NCBI GenBank assembly: GCA_900317625.1
Contig: ONHK01000006.1
Span: forward strand, 34,711 to 98,710
Source of the DNA: an uncultured Treponema sp.
GTDB lineage: Bacteria > Spirochaetota > Spirochaetia > Treponematales > Treponemataceae
Direction: 5' to 3'
DNA: 64,000 nucleotides
The position numbers and the translations under genes are program-made. The notes under the pieces were generated by a model that made no database searches, had not been told where the DNA came from, and saw only the letters and a list, made by a program, of their open reading frames with translations. Shown piece after piece: positions 44,243 to 53,802 of this stretch; the stretch's first letter is position 1, and the number at the start of each line of letters is the position of its first letter.

Positions 44243-44813
44243 GCTTGAATATCAACCGGAGCGCGCGAATAGCTCCGGTAAAACCTGTCGCAAGCAAACC
44301 AAGGCATAAAAGCGGACCGAATGGAATTATAATCCAGGAGAACCTAAAAAAGAAAAGTCCGATAATTATTTGCCCGACTTTCATAAAAAATTCAGTCCAT
44401 AAACTCTTTTTTGAATAATTCTGTTCAGGATTTTTATATTCGTAGTAATAATTTGTATTTCTTCCAGAATTCTGGCTGGCAGAACTATTGAACCATTGCC
44501 AGAACGAATCTTCTGAACCAAAAGGATTTGAATACGACTGCTGCTGATAATAATTCTGGTAATTATTTTGATAATAGGAATTTTCAGAATTGTAGCTTGA
44601 ACCTGCCGAGCCAAACCTATCATATTCAGCACGTTTTTTTTCATCGCCCAAAACATCGTATGCTTCTGAAATTTTTTTAAATCTTTCTTCCGCTTCTTTA
44701 TTGTCCGGATTTCTATCAGGATGATATTTAAACGCAAGATTTCTGTACGCTTTTTTTATTTCTTCCTGTGTCGCATTTTTTGAAATTCCTAAAACTGAAT
44801 AGTAGTCGTTCAA
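44223..44813 (-). CDS. J-domain protein with C-terminal membrane segment
   Basis: 196 residues. The J domain (residues 3-67: [32 protein letters not shown] with intact HPD) activates Hsp70 ATPase. A Tyr/Asn/Gln/Ser-rich linker follows (about 70-130). The C-terminus has a strongly hydrophobic region ([34 protein letters not shown]), probably one long or two short membrane helices. It is not DnaJ itself (no G/F or zinc region), but a membrane-bound J-protein. Its 3' end overlaps infA tail-to-tail by 20 bases. Confidence 0.88.
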   Translation of the reverse strand: MNDYYSVLGISKNATQEEIKKAYRNLAFKYHPDRNPDNKEAEERFKKISEAYDVLGDEKKRAEYDRFGSAGSSYNSENSYYQNNYQNYYQQQSYSNPFGSEDSFWQWFNSSASQNSGRNTNYYYEYKNPEQNYSKKSLWTEFFMKVGQIIIGLFFFRFSWIIIPFGPLLCLGLLATGFTGAIRALRLIFKPNADGK

Positions 44814-44876
44814 TGTGTTCCTCGTATTTAGAATCTATTAAAAAAATAATAAAAAATCACGTTGGTTACAAGATTT

Positions 44877-45461
44877 TTATTTAAAAAGATTATCTTTTAG
44901 TATTACCCAAGTTGCGCCTTTTCCGCCTTCACTGGAATCCGGATGCCCGGAAGTTCCAAGCCGTTTATCCTGCTCAATGAATTTTCTGACTAATTCACCA
45001 AGGACAGGATCTGTTCCATGTGTATGCAGACCTTTTCCGTGGACAATCATAATTTTCTTGATTCCTTTTGACTCGCACTCTGAAACGAATGATTCCAACC
45101 GCGCCCAAGCTTCCTCTTTTTTCAATCCGTGCAAATCAATACGCGCCTGCGGTCGCATTTCCACAAGACTTGCCCTGCTGTGATATTTATTTCTTGCCTC
45201 TTCCTGCTCAAAAAGCGCATCCTTATCAACAGTTCCATAGCGCCTGAGCCAAAGTTCCATAGGATTTATGCGTTTCTGGCTTTCTTTTTCAATATCATAA
45301 CCATTTTCAAATTCTTTTTTCATTTCAAGGGCGGCTTTTTCTTCTGCAGAAGGAGCGTTAGCCTTTTTGTGGGAAACCGTATTACGTCCGCTGAGCCGCT
45401 GTTTTTCCGCCTGCTTTTTCTGCTGATTGTCCCATTGAGCTAAAATATCACCAAAATCCAT
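44877..45461 (-). CDS. Smr-domain protein
   Basis: 194 residues. The N-terminal 90 residues are charged and probably flexible. The C-terminal Smr domain (about 105-194) has RIDLHGLKKEEAWARLESFV, IVHGKGLHTHG and GKGATWVIL, the DLHG and HGKG pair typical of stand-alone Smr proteins. Smr domains are nucleases or RNA-binders related to the MutS2 tail; role unknown. Starts 9 bases behind the last bat gene, so it may be part of that transcript. Confidence 0.88.
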   Translation of the reverse strand: MDFGDILAQWDNQQKKQAEKQRLSGRNTVSHKKANAPSAEEKAALEMKKEFENGYDIEKESQKRINPMELWLRRYGTVDKDALFEQEEARNKYHSRASLVEMRPQARIDLHGLKKEEAWARLESFVSECESKGIKKIMIVHGKGLHTHGTDPVLGELVRKFIEQDKRLGTSGHPDSSEGGKGATWVILKDNLFK

Positions 45462-45470
45462 ATTTTCACC

Positions 45471-46889
45471 TTATTTATCAATAATAATTATTCCATCATC
45501 TTTTACCCAGCCGCCGGATGAGCCGAAGCGGACAAAGAGCCAGTTTCCGGCTTTTTGTTCCACAAGGACACGTTTGCCGCTTTCAATTGACGAGACAGCT
45601 GCCGCGCTTTCTTCTGGAACTGGACTTATATTTCCGCCTTTAAAAATTGCGTATGTCCGCGAAATAAAGACTGAAGAAATTATCATTCCGACAAGAAATA
45701 TAACCATCGCGCCAGAAAATGAAAGAATTCCCAGAATTTTCCGCGAAATTGCCGAAAAAACAGTAAAAACAGCGCATACAAAAAATAGCGCAAAGCAGCT
45801 CCAGAGCCAAAAATATGTCGGTTCCATTGCGCCGTCTGTAATTCCACGTTGCTGCTCAAAAGTCTTGCGCTCGTGGAATTTTTTTGCAAATGGAATTGAA
45901 TGTTTTTCTTCCGCCCTTAGTTCCGCAAGTTTCTGGCAATCTTCCTGACTCAATTTGTCGCCTGGCGTAACTTTATTTTTTATAGTCCGGGTTGCAAATG
46001 CGTAGCCAAAAAAAGCCTCGCTGTCATCATTTTTTTTTGTTTTAGAAATTCCTTCTGTAACCGGAATAAGCGTATCCGGCAACTTAAGTTCAATTCTGGT
46101 TCCGTTATAAGAAGTCGCAATTATTTTCATATCTGGAAGCGAAAGTTTCCCTGCGTAAAGCGGTTCCCATTCAAAAGTTGAGACAGGAATTTTTTCCTCA
46201 CTGAATTCCGAGCTTCTCAAAGTTCCTTTTGTAATATCATATTGTTCCAGCTCGCGAACAAGCGCATTTTTTGGAACTGACCATGTATATGAAATTATTT
46301 GAACCGCATACTGCAACGAAACCGTAAAATGAACCGGTTTTCCCGCAACAACAGAAAATTTTGCCTCATCAGCGGTTTTTCCACGCCTTTGGCTGATAAG
46401 TTCCTGCCCATTTTCAAAAGTAACAACAAGCCGCGGCATAATGTTCCGTGGATTTTCAGAAATAACGACTGGCGAAAACTGAATGTAATAAAGCCGGGAA
46501 TTTATATATACATGAAGCGAACGCAGCCGGTAAGTTTTTGCCTCAGCGAAATTCAGCCAAAGTTCAATTTTTGTTCCGCTGATTTTGTTTTCATCAGAAT
46601 ATTCGGAACGGCGAAGGGAAACGAAATTCACTCCGCTTGGCAAATCTGGAATTTGAGCCTGAACAACATCCGATTTTACGTAAGGAATTTTCAGTTCAAA
46701 AGCGCAGTCAGTCGCACTGAAATTTATCTGGTTCACAGGTTTTACCAAAAGATTTTGAATCATGCTGTAAGTAAGCCTTTGCTGCGCAAAACCAGGCTTA
46801 ACAGAAACGGCAAAAACCAAAATTGTGGAAATATTTTTTAGTAATCTTGCGATGAATTTGAATTTTCTGATTTTTCGCTGTTTTTCCAT
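45471..46889 (-). CDS. BatD-like membrane protein with C-terminal SH3-like domain
   Basis: 472 residues. A signal peptide (ISTILVFAVSVKPGFA) precedes about 300 residues of beta-rich domains with weak BatD resemblance. Two membrane helices follow (FWLWSCFALFFVCAVFTVFS and SFSGAMVIFLVGMIISSVF), then a bacterial SH3-like domain (GKRVLVEQKAGNWLFVRF, GGWVKDDG). BatD proteins act beside the vWA proteins in 'aerotolerance' or envelope-stress complexes; the function is poorly defined. The start overlaps the batB end by 52 bases. Last gene of the moxR-bat set. Confidence 0.7.
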   Translation of the reverse strand: MEKQRKIRKFKFIARLLKNISTILVFAVSVKPGFAQQRLTYSMIQNLLVKPVNQINFSATDCAFELKIPYVKSDVVQAQIPDLPSGVNFVSLRRSEYSDENKISGTKIELWLNFAEAKTYRLRSLHVYINSRLYYIQFSPVVISENPRNIMPRLVVTFENGQELISQRRGKTADEAKFSVVAGKPVHFTVSLQYAVQIISYTWSVPKNALVRELEQYDITKGTLRSSEFSEEKIPVSTFEWEPLYAGKLSLPDMKIIATSYNGTRIELKLPDTLIPVTEGISKTKKNDDSEAFFGYAFATRTIKNKVTPGDKLSQEDCQKLAELRAEEKHSIPFAKKFHERKTFEQQRGITDGAMEPTYFWLWSCFALFFVCAVFTVFSAISRKILGILSFSGAMVIFLVGMIISSVFISRTYAIFKGGNISPVPEESAAAVSSIESGKRVLVEQKAGNWLFVRFGSSGGWVKDDGIIIIDK

Positions 46890-48496
46890 TGTTTTTCGTC
46901 ATACTCCCGAATTCTTGCAAAGATTGATTCTTCCATTGTGGAAGAGGTTTTTGATTCAGAAACCTGATTCTGCACATTTTCCTTTGATTTTGCTTCTTTT
47001 TCCGCATTCATAAGAGAAAGTTCAAGATTGATTTTTGCGTCAATTTTTGTTCCGTCAATTTTAAGCGCATTTCTAAAGAATTTTGCGGCTTCCTCGTAGT
47101 TTCCTTTTCGGTTTGCAATAATTCCGCAATTGTAGAAAACCGCATAACGAACATTTTTGTCCTCAACATTTTCAAGTTGTCTGTAACGCTCAAGCGCGAC
47201 ATCATTTTCATTTTGAACAAGATATGTTGTGGCAAGATTATAAACCGCATATTGCTCAAGCAGCGGATTTTCATCTTCCTGCGCATCAAAAACTGTCTGA
47301 AGATATTTTGCGACAGCGTCATTATATTTTTTTTGATACCAGAACCACGAACCTTCAAGAATATTTTTTGCTCCAAAAACTGAATTTTCAGCCTTGCAGG
47401 AAACAAAAAGCATACAGAAAACAATAAGAGCCGCAGTTTTTTTGAATTTTTCCGCAATTCCTTCCGGATCAAGTTCTGAAATCACGTAACTCAGCACACT
47501 GAAAAGAATTCCCAGCCCCAAAAACAATGAATAACGCTGAACCGGTTTTATCTCGTAGCTTACGCCATTTTCCTCTGAATCAGAGCTATAATCGGAAGAA
47601 GAAGTATTTTTTACGCCGTCCAGCAAGGTCAGCGCTGAACCAGGCTCAGTCGCATCAATATACGAAATTTGAACATCTGAAACTTTGCTGGCTGAATTTT
47701 TCTTCATTGCAGCGGCACACGCAGATTTCATTTTTTCAGAACGCAAAGCTGTTAGAACATAAGTTTTTCCATCTCCGGCAAGAACTTTTGTCTCTCGTTC
47801 AGTTCCAAAACCAATCAGACTAACGGAAATTCCTTGATTCACACAGCTTATCAACGAATTTTCAAGCAAAGAATCAGTTTCTTCTCCGTCTGTAAAAACC
47901 CAGATTGAATTTTTAAATGAAAAATTTGAAGGGAACGATTTTTGCGCGCTTTTTATTCCTTTTCCAAGACTTGTTCCAACCGAACTCATAAAATTTGAAG
48001 AAAGAGAATCTATCAGCGACTCAACAGCGGCCCGATCATCCGTTAAAGGCAAAACCGTAACTCCATCACCTTTTGCAAGAACAACCGAAATCTGCGTGTC
48101 CGGAATATGGGAAAGAAGCATTTTTGCGTATTTTTTAGAAGCCTCAAGCCGGCTTAGCCCGGAAGAAGCGTCATCCGCATTCATGCTGTAGGAAATATCA
48201 AAAACAAGTGAAACCGCCGTTCCAGAAGTCTGAACAGGCGCAAGATAAGTACCCCACGAAAATCCTGCGAATGCAAGAACAAGCATTGCCCAGGCAACAG
48301 AAATGCAAAAAGTGCGGACACCAAATATCAGCGCAAAATTTTTCATTCGGCGTGCAAGCACTGAACTTTTATCTTTTACAGTAAAAAATTTAAGATTTCT
48401 GTACGCTTTCTTAAATTGAAAAATTGAAATAATCAACGCCGGCACTAAAAGCGCAAGTCCGTACAAGGCGTAAGGTCGTTGGCACGAAAAATTCAT
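46838..48496 (-). CDS. batB: BatB-like vWA protein fused to a TPR (BatC-like) tail
   Basis: 552 residues. N-terminal membrane helices (ALYGLALLVPALIISIF, FCISVAWAMLVLAFAGFSW) are followed by a vWA domain with MIDAS VFDISYSMNAD and WVFTDGEET. A further membrane segment (LFLGLGILFSVLSYVISE) leads to a periplasmic region with lipobox-like LFVSC and three TPR units (EQYAVYNLATTYLVQNENDVALERY, VFYNCGIIANRKGNYEEAAKFF). In other spirochaetes and Bacteroidetes BatB and the TPR protein BatC are often separate. Starts on the last base of batA (TGATG). Confidence 0.85.
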   Translation of the reverse strand: MNFSCQRPYALYGLALLVPALIISIFQFKKAYRNLKFFTVKDKSSVLARRMKNFALIFGVRTFCISVAWAMLVLAFAGFSWGTYLAPVQTSGTAVSLVFDISYSMNADDASSGLSRLEASKKYAKMLLSHIPDTQISVVLAKGDGVTVLPLTDDRAAVESLIDSLSSNFMSSVGTSLGKGIKSAQKSFPSNFSFKNSIWVFTDGEETDSLLENSLISCVNQGISVSLIGFGTERETKVLAGDGKTYVLTALRSEKMKSACAAAMKKNSASKVSDVQISYIDATEPGSALTLLDGVKNTSSSDYSSDSEENGVSYEIKPVQRYSLFLGLGILFSVLSYVISELDPEGIAEKFKKTAALIVFCMLFVSCKAENSVFGAKNILEGSWFWYQKKYNDAVAKYLQTVFDAQEDENPLLEQYAVYNLATTYLVQNENDVALERYRQLENVEDKNVRYAVFYNCGIIANRKGNYEEAAKFFRNALKIDGTKIDAKINLELSLMNAEKEAKSKENVQNQVSESKTSSTMEESIFARIREYDEKQWKNSEKSENSNSSQDY

Positions 48497-49497
48497 CAGA
48501 TTGCCTCCTTTAGGAAAATGCGTTTTATAATCCAGCTTAGAATGAAAAGAATTCCTGCAACAAAAACAAGTTTATCGTAATAATCACAGCTGACAGTTTT
48601 TGAATGGTAAGTCTGCACAACGCTCTGGTTATTAATAATCATTGAAAGCGCAAGATTAAAATCGTTCAGCGACTTTATCTCAAAAAATCTGCCGTTGCCT
48701 GTAACTGCAAGTTTTCGCAAGGATTCTTCATTATAGGAAGAAGTTAAATAACCCGAATAATTTTTGCCGGTTGAAGGATCTGTGTATTCAAGAGGAACAG
48801 AACCGCTTGTTCCAATTCCCATTACGTAAAGCACAATATTATTGCGTTTTGCAAGTTCAGCAGCCGTTTCAGGATGAATTGCCCCGGAATTATTTTCACC
48901 GTCTGTTAAAAGAACAATGCATTTTTTTGGAGCAGCAGAACTAGAAAGATGAAAAACAGCCGTAGCAACTCCAGTTCCAATCGCAGTTCCATTTCCAAGC
49001 TGACCAATATCAATTGTTTCCAGCCGTTCTGTAAAAATCTTTTTATCAATTGTTGGCGGAATTATGATTGCAGCTTCCTCGCCCATTGCAACAACGCCAA
49101 AAGTTGCCCCTGGATTTGACTCAACAAGTTTTTTTATGGAAGTTTTCGCTGTTTCAAGACGCGTGAAATTTCCCATATCTCTTGCCGCCATGCTCGGACT
49201 TATGTCCACAACAAAAACAACATCAGTTCCGCGCGAAGAGTAAACCCGCTCCTGCTTATACAGAATAGGTTCAGAAAAAGCGATTACAACTATAATAAAA
49301 GCGGCAATGACAAGAATTTTCGAAAGAATTGAGCCAAAATTTCGTACAGGCTTGTTCCACAGAAAATTTTTTCCATTCCAGTCTGAAAGCGTTACAATAA
49401 ACGAAGGGCGCGAAAAAATTCCAGCTTTTCTGAAAATGTACAAAAGAGGAATCAGAAGAAGCAAAAGAAAAGCAGCAGGATTCTGAAAATCAGGCAT
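48496..49497 (-). CDS. batA: BatA-like vWA membrane protein
   Basis: I use the ATG at 49497 (MPDFQNPAAF) with GGAGGAG ahead; it overlaps the upstream stop by 8 bases. About 333 residues: helices at both ends (FLLLLLIPLLYIF, ILVIAAFIIVVIAFSEPIL, KLVFVAGILFILSWII) flank a vWA domain with complete MIDAS (VVDISPSMAARD, GTAIGTGV, LLTDGENNSG). It presents the vWA domain at the outer face of the inner membrane. Family role: aerotolerance/envelope integrity in Bacteroides and spirochaetes, mechanism unsettled. Confidence 0.9.
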   Translation of the reverse strand: MPDFQNPAAFLLLLLIPLLYIFRKAGIFSRPSFIVTLSDWNGKNFLWNKPVRNFGSILSKILVIAAFIIVVIAFSEPILYKQERVYSSRGTDVVFVVDISPSMAARDMGNFTRLETAKTSIKKLVESNPGATFGVVAMGEEAAIIIPPTIDKKIFTERLETIDIGQLGNGTAIGTGVATAVFHLSSSAAPKKCIVLLTDGENNSGAIHPETAAELAKRNNIVLYVMGIGTSGSVPLEYTDPSTGKNYSGYLTSSYNEESLRKLAVTGNGRFFEIKSLNDFNLALSMIINNQSVVQTYHSKTVSCDYYDKLVFVAGILFILSWIIKRIFLKEAI

Positions 49498-50497
49498 TTT
49501 CTCCTCCAGTTTCAAAGGCTTTTATTATGGTACGGGAATTCGCAATCATCGTTGTCCGTTCATCAGGCTGAAGTTCTGCCGCATAAATCTGAGCAGGTTC
49601 CCTTTTTGCGTCAAGCGAACCATGCGCAAACCGAATATAATCAGCGCGCCGGAAAATTTCCTGAACAGAACTTACATTTTCCCGAAGAAAATCACTCATA
49701 GTTCCGGCAGTCAGTTCCTCGAACGCCGCAGAAATCTGCTCCGTTGAAAGCGCGTCAAATTTTCTTCCAAAACGAACCGTAAGGTAATATCTGAAAATCT
49801 GTTGAACCGCAAGACAAAACGCGACATCATTTATGCGCAAAGAATTTTTTTCAAGTTTTCTGAACTGGCGAAGCGCATTCCTTGCATTTTTCGCATACAT
49901 TCTAAGAGTTTTTTTCTGTCTGAATTTTGCAGAAATCTCCTGCCACTTTAAAATCGTATGTAAGATAAATATAAGTATTACAACAAAAAGCACAATCGCT
50001 GCATAAATCGCATAAATAGTTCCCGGAAAAAGCAGAGGTCCTTTTATGCCGCGCAAAGAAGAATCCTCATCTTTTGTGATTATGGAAGAAATTTCAATCG
50101 GCTTTGGATCAATCAAAAACGGAACAGAATTTGTACTTCCAAAAACAGCAGAAAGAAGATCAATCTGCGGAAAATCCAGAATTCCGACTTTCCACGGAGT
50201 AAAAGTCAGAACAACTGTGTAAAGCAAACCATTTTTTTGAATCACAGCTTTTTGAAGCGTAAAATTCTCGTTATCAAAATCAAAAGGCAATTTTTCAAAA
50301 ATCAGCGGCTTTTCATCCAAAGTTTCTTCATTCGGAAAAAAATCCACATTTGAATTGAATGTATAATGAAGTTCCGCCGTGTCGCCAACAAAAATTCGTT
50401 TTGGCAGAACCATCTGGCTGGTTTCAGTCTGGGCAAAAAAACGCTGGGATGAAAAAGCAATTAGTAAAAGGAATAAAATTCGTCTTAAAAATCTCAA
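49490..50497 (-). CDS. Exported membrane protein of the bat operon (DUF4381-like tail)
   Basis: Start choice: TTG at 50497, which lies three bases behind the DUF58 stop, has GGGGAGG eight bases ahead and begins the signal peptide exactly (RFLRRILFLLLIAF). ATG 50515 in the same frame is an alternative; a still earlier ATG at 50662 is not credible. About 335 residues: an exported beta domain of ~160 residues, one membrane helix (IYAIYAAIVLFVVILIFIL), then a cytoplasmic helical tail (NDVAFCLAVQQIFRYYLTVRFG). Such proteins sit between the DUF58 and BatA genes in many genomes. Confidence 0.78.
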   Translation of the reverse strand: MRFLRRILFLLLIAFSSQRFFAQTETSQMVLPKRIFVGDTAELHYTFNSNVDFFPNEETLDEKPLIFEKLPFDFDNENFTLQKAVIQKNGLLYTVVLTFTPWKVGILDFPQIDLLSAVFGSTNSVPFLIDPKPIEISSIITKDEDSSLRGIKGPLLFPGTIYAIYAAIVLFVVILIFILHTILKWQEISAKFRQKKTLRMYAKNARNALRQFRKLEKNSLRINDVAFCLAVQQIFRYYLTVRFGRKFDALSTEQISAAFEELTAGTMSDFLRENVSSVQEIFRRADYIRFAHGSLDAKREPAQIYAAELQPDERTTMIANSRTIIKAFETGGENA

Positions 50498-50499
50498 GA

Positions 50500-51411
50500 T
50501 TACTTGCCTCCCCATCTGTAGCTTCCAGAATTTCTTGAAGCAAAAAAGTTCAAAAGCATACGGACCGCGTCTTCTTCCGTTGAAATTGAAACAAAACCAG
50601 CTCCACGGCGTGCGCAAAAATCTTCCAGCCGGGCAGTTCTTCTTCTGTAGGCGTCGCGCCATGCGGATTTAAAATCCTGCGAGGAAGTCGGCAAAACCAT
50701 GCGGACATTTGTTTCATTGTCTGAAAAGCCAAAAGCTCCAGCGTCCGGCAATTCCCAGTCAGTTGAATCAGCAATGCGGATTGCGGCGACATCATTTTTC
50801 TGGCACAAAAGCTTAAAAGGTTCTTCCCAGCCTGAATTCCTAAAATCAGAAATCACAAAAACAAGAGAATGATGATTAAGCATCTTCACCGCACCAGTAA
50901 TTGCATTTCCAAGAACAGAACCTTTCACCGCCCCGTTAAATTCATCCAGTTTTGAAAGAATATGCATTGTCCGTTCCCTGCCTGCCTCCGGCACACAAGA
51001 AAAATGGATTTTTCCATCAAAAAAAACAGCTCCAACAGGACATTCGTTTATTTCTCCTGCCAAAGCCAGAAGCGCAGAAACTTCCGCGGCAGTTTCGTAT
51101 TTCACTTTTCCTTTAGAACCTGTAAACATTGAGGCAGAACGGTCAACAATCAAGAAAATCTCCAGTTCATGCTCCTCATCAAACATTTTTACAAAAGGCT
51201 TTCCCATGCGGGCCGTAACATTCCAGTCAATTGAACGGACATCATCGCCACGCAAATATTCGCGGACACCGGCAAACTCAATTCCCTGACCGCGGTAAAG
51301 AGAACGGAAACCGCCACTTTTCATGCTGTCAGCAAGTTTTCTGGCCGCAATGCGAAGATATGTAGCTTTTTGAAATAAAGAATCTTTTGATCCTGAAAGT
51401 AAATGTTCCAT
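50500..51411 (-). CDS. DUF58 protein of the MoxR operon
   Basis: 303 residues. The DUF58 centre is FRSLYRGQGIEFAGVREYLRGDDVRSIDW followed by TARMGKPFVKMFDEEHEL; it is given here only as residues about 34-80. It runs into a vWA-like domain (FLIVDRSASMFTG, VFVISDFRNSGW). DUF58 proteins are the constant partners of MoxR ATPases. No membrane helix is seen. It starts 27 bases behind moxR. Confidence 0.92.
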   Translation of the reverse strand: MEHLLSGSKDSLFQKATYLRIAARKLADSMKSGGFRSLYRGQGIEFAGVREYLRGDDVRSIDWNVTARMGKPFVKMFDEEHELEIFLIVDRSASMFTGSKGKVKYETAAEVSALLALAGEINECPVGAVFFDGKIHFSCVPEAGRERTMHILSKLDEFNGAVKGSVLGNAITGAVKMLNHHSLVFVISDFRNSGWEEPFKLLCQKNDVAAIRIADSTDWELPDAGAFGFSDNETNVRMVLPTSSQDFKSAWRDAYRRRTARLEDFCARRGAGFVSISTEEDAVRMLLNFFASRNSGSYRWGGK

Positions 51412-51438
51412 ATATCTATATTTTTTAGGATTTTAAGC

Positions 51439-52428
51439 TTACGGAACTGGAATAAAATCCAGAATTTTTGCAATAATTTCATCCGCAGAAATATTATCAG
51501 CCGCCGCTTCATAAGAAAGAACAATTCTATGACGCAAAACAAGCGGAGCGACTTTTTTTACATCTTCAGGAAGAACAAAAGAACGTCCGACAAGAAGCGC
51601 TGTTGCCTTCGCACACTGAAGAAGAGCAATTCCCGCGCGTGGAGAAGCCCCGAAAGTTATGTAGCGTGTAATGTCGTGCTCAGTTTTTTTCTTCAGACTT
51701 GGGCGCGTTACAGAAATCAGCTGAACAATATATTCAACAATTTTGTTGTCACATGCAATCAAAGAATTCATTTCCCGGAATTTAAGCAAATCTTTTGCCG
51801 TAAGAACTTGATTTACAGGAACTTTTGAAGCCGAACCTTGAGTTTTTACAATCTCAACTTCTTCCTCTGCAGTCGGATAAGTAACGTTGAGTTTTAAAAG
51901 AAATCGGTCAAGCTCAGCTTCCGGAAGATTATAAGTTCCTTCCTGCTCAATAGGGTTTTGTGTGGCAAGAACAAAGAATGGCTCAGGCAACTTGTAAGTT
52001 TCCTCCCCGATTGTAACCTGCTTTTCTTCCATTGCCTCAAGCATTGCAGACTGAACTTTTGCAGGCGCGCGATTAATTTCATCAGCAAGAACCACATTTG
52101 AAAAAACAGGTCCCTTACGCACGCTGAAAGTTCCTTTTCCCTGCTCATAGATAAGAGTTCCGCTTACATCCGCCGGCAAAAGATCCGGGGTAAACTGAAT
52201 CCGCTTAAAATCAAGTCCGCTGATTTCCGCAAATGTTTTTACCGCAAGAGTTTTGGCGAGCCCTGGAACGCCCTCAACAAGAACATGACCGCCAGCAACA
52301 AAAGCCGTCAGAATTCCGTCAACAAGATATTCCTGGCCAACAAGACGTTTTTTTGCCTCTTCACGGCATTTTTCAACAAGTTTTCTACAATTTTCAAGTT
52401 CAACAAGATTTATGTTATTTTTTTCCAT
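51439..52428 (-). CDS. MoxR-family AAA+ ATPase
   Basis: 329 residues. Walker A VEGVPGLAKTLAVK, Walker B VVLADEINRAPAK, sensor ATQNPIEQEGTYNLPEAELDRF and PRAGIALLQCAKATAL define the MoxR group. These chaperone-like ATPases mature or load vWA proteins. First gene of a six-gene run (moxR, DUF58, DUF4381-like, batA, batB-TPR, batD-like). Divergent from the aminotransferase; both promoters must lie in the 75-base gap. Confidence 0.95.
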   Translation of the reverse strand: MEKNNINLVELENCRKLVEKCREEAKKRLVGQEYLVDGILTAFVAGGHVLVEGVPGLAKTLAVKTFAEISGLDFKRIQFTPDLLPADVSGTLIYEQGKGTFSVRKGPVFSNVVLADEINRAPAKVQSAMLEAMEEKQVTIGEETYKLPEPFFVLATQNPIEQEGTYNLPEAELDRFLLKLNVTYPTAEEEVEIVKTQGSASKVPVNQVLTAKDLLKFREMNSLIACDNKIVEYIVQLISVTRPSLKKKTEHDITRYITFGASPRAGIALLQCAKATALLVGRSFVLPEDVKKVAPLVLRHRIVLSYEAAADNISADEIIAKILDFIPVP

Positions 52429-52464
52429 TTTTCACACCTAAAATGCATAAATATACAATATTGA

Positions 52465-52493
52465 TTTACATTGATTTATAAAATCATTATAAT
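52465..52493 (+). promoter_or_regulatory. Strong sigma-70 promoter with start codon 10 bases away
   Basis: -35 TTTACA (52465-52470), 17 bases, -10 TATAAT (52488-52493). The ATG at 52504 would be about 2-4 bases from the transcript start. Confidence 0.75.
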
Positions 52494-52503
52494 TTAATTT
52501 ATC

Positions 52504-53802
52504 ATGTTGAACCCATTAGCACAAGAATTAAACGATTTATTAAAAGGCACATCGGCAGAAAAATTATTTTCTGATCTTGGAAAACGGATTTATTTTCCGC
52601 GTGGAATCATTGCACAGGGCGGCGAGGCAAAGCAAAAAGCATCTGTTGCAAACGGAACAATCGGAACAACCGTAATAAACGGAAAGCCGGCAATTCTTCC
52701 TTCCATTCATAAATGGGCACCGGAAATGACTTCTGGCGAACTGGTTGCTTACGCACCTACAGCCGGAATTCCTGCAATCCGCGAAGCCTGGAAACAGAAG
52801 CAGATTAAGAAAAATCCTTCATTAAAAGATAAAAAAACTTCACTTCCAGTTGTAGTTCCAGGACTCACTGCAGGACTTTCCTATGTGATGGATCTTTTTG
52901 TTGATTCAGAAAAACCAATGCTCGCCCCGAATCCAAGCTGGGACAACTATGTACTTATTGCAGAAGCACGCCGCGGTTCTGAATTCCATCAGTTTGAAAT
53001 GTTCAAGGATGGAAAATTCAACATTGCCGGACTTGAAGAAGCTGTAAAAAATGAAGCAAAAAAATATGGTTCAGTACGTCTTATATTGAATTTTCCGCAG
53101 AATCCTTCTGGTTACAGCCCTACGGTAGAAGAAGTAAAGGAACTTTGCAGAATTCTAAAGGAAACAGCAGAAACTGGAGCAAAAATTCTCGTTATCAGCG
53201 ATGACGCATATTTCGGATTGAATTACGAAGACAATATTGAGCCGGAAAGTCTTTTTGCCCACATTGCGGATCTTCACGAAAACATTCTCGCCGTAAAAGC
53301 AGACGGTCCAACAAAAGAAGATTTCGCATGGGGACTAAGATGCGGATTCCTTACTTTTGGATGCAAAGGCTTTACGGACGCTCAGTACGACGCTCTTGTA
53401 AAAAAACTTATGGGCGTTATCCGCTCTTCAGTTTCATGCGCCGCAACCCCTTCCCAGAATTTGATTTTAAAGTCATTTCAGGATCCAAACAACGATGCAG
53501 AAAAAGCCACATTCAAAAAAGTTCTTAAAGAACGATATGATGAAGTGCGAAAATTTGTAAATTCCCACAAGTCAGAAGCAATCGAGCCACTTCCATTCAA
53601 TTCAGGTTATTTCATGAGTTTCCATACAAACGGAATTGATGCGGAAGATTTGCGCCAGAAACTTCTGAACGAAAAAGGAATCGGCACAATCTCAATTGAC
53701 AAAAATACTCTGCGCGTTGCATTCAGCAGCATTGAAAAAGAACTTATCGAAAAAGTCTACGCAGAAATCTACAATACAGCCGAGGAAATGAAGCGTGCAT
53801 AA
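52504..53802 (+). CDS. Aminotransferase class I/II (PLP-dependent)
   Basis: 432 residues, fold type I. Visible parts: YAPTAGIPAIREAWK, VVPGLTAGLSYVMDLF, NPSWDNYVLI, LNFPQNPSGYSPT with the PLP-binding Asn, VISDDAYFGL with Asp/Tyr, and AVKADGPTKEDFAWGLRCGF, where Lys of GPTKED is the Schiff-base residue and Arg of GLR the phosphate ligand. The amino donor and acceptor are unknown. No ribosome binding site is visible; a leaderless message is likely. The following lipoprotein gene overlaps its end by 8 bases. Confidence 0.9.
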   Translation: MLNPLAQELNDLLKGTSAEKLFSDLGKRIYFPRGIIAQGGEAKQKASVANGTIGTTVINGKPAILPSIHKWAPEMTSGELVAYAPTAGIPAIREAWKQKQIKKNPSLKDKKTSLPVVVPGLTAGLSYVMDLFVDSEKPMLAPNPSWDNYVLIAEARRGSEFHQFEMFKDGKFNIAGLEEAVKNEAKKYGSVRLILNFPQNPSGYSPTVEEVKELCRILKETAETGAKILVISDDAYFGLNYEDNIEPESLFAHIADLHENILAVKADGPTKEDFAWGLRCGFLTFGCKGFTDAQYDALVKKLMGVIRSSVSCAATPSQNLILKSFQDPNNDAEKATFKKVLKERYDEVRKFVNSHKSEAIEPLPFNSGYFMSFHTNGIDAEDLRQKLLNEKGIGTISIDKNTLRVAFSSIEKELIEKVYAEIYNTAEEMKRA

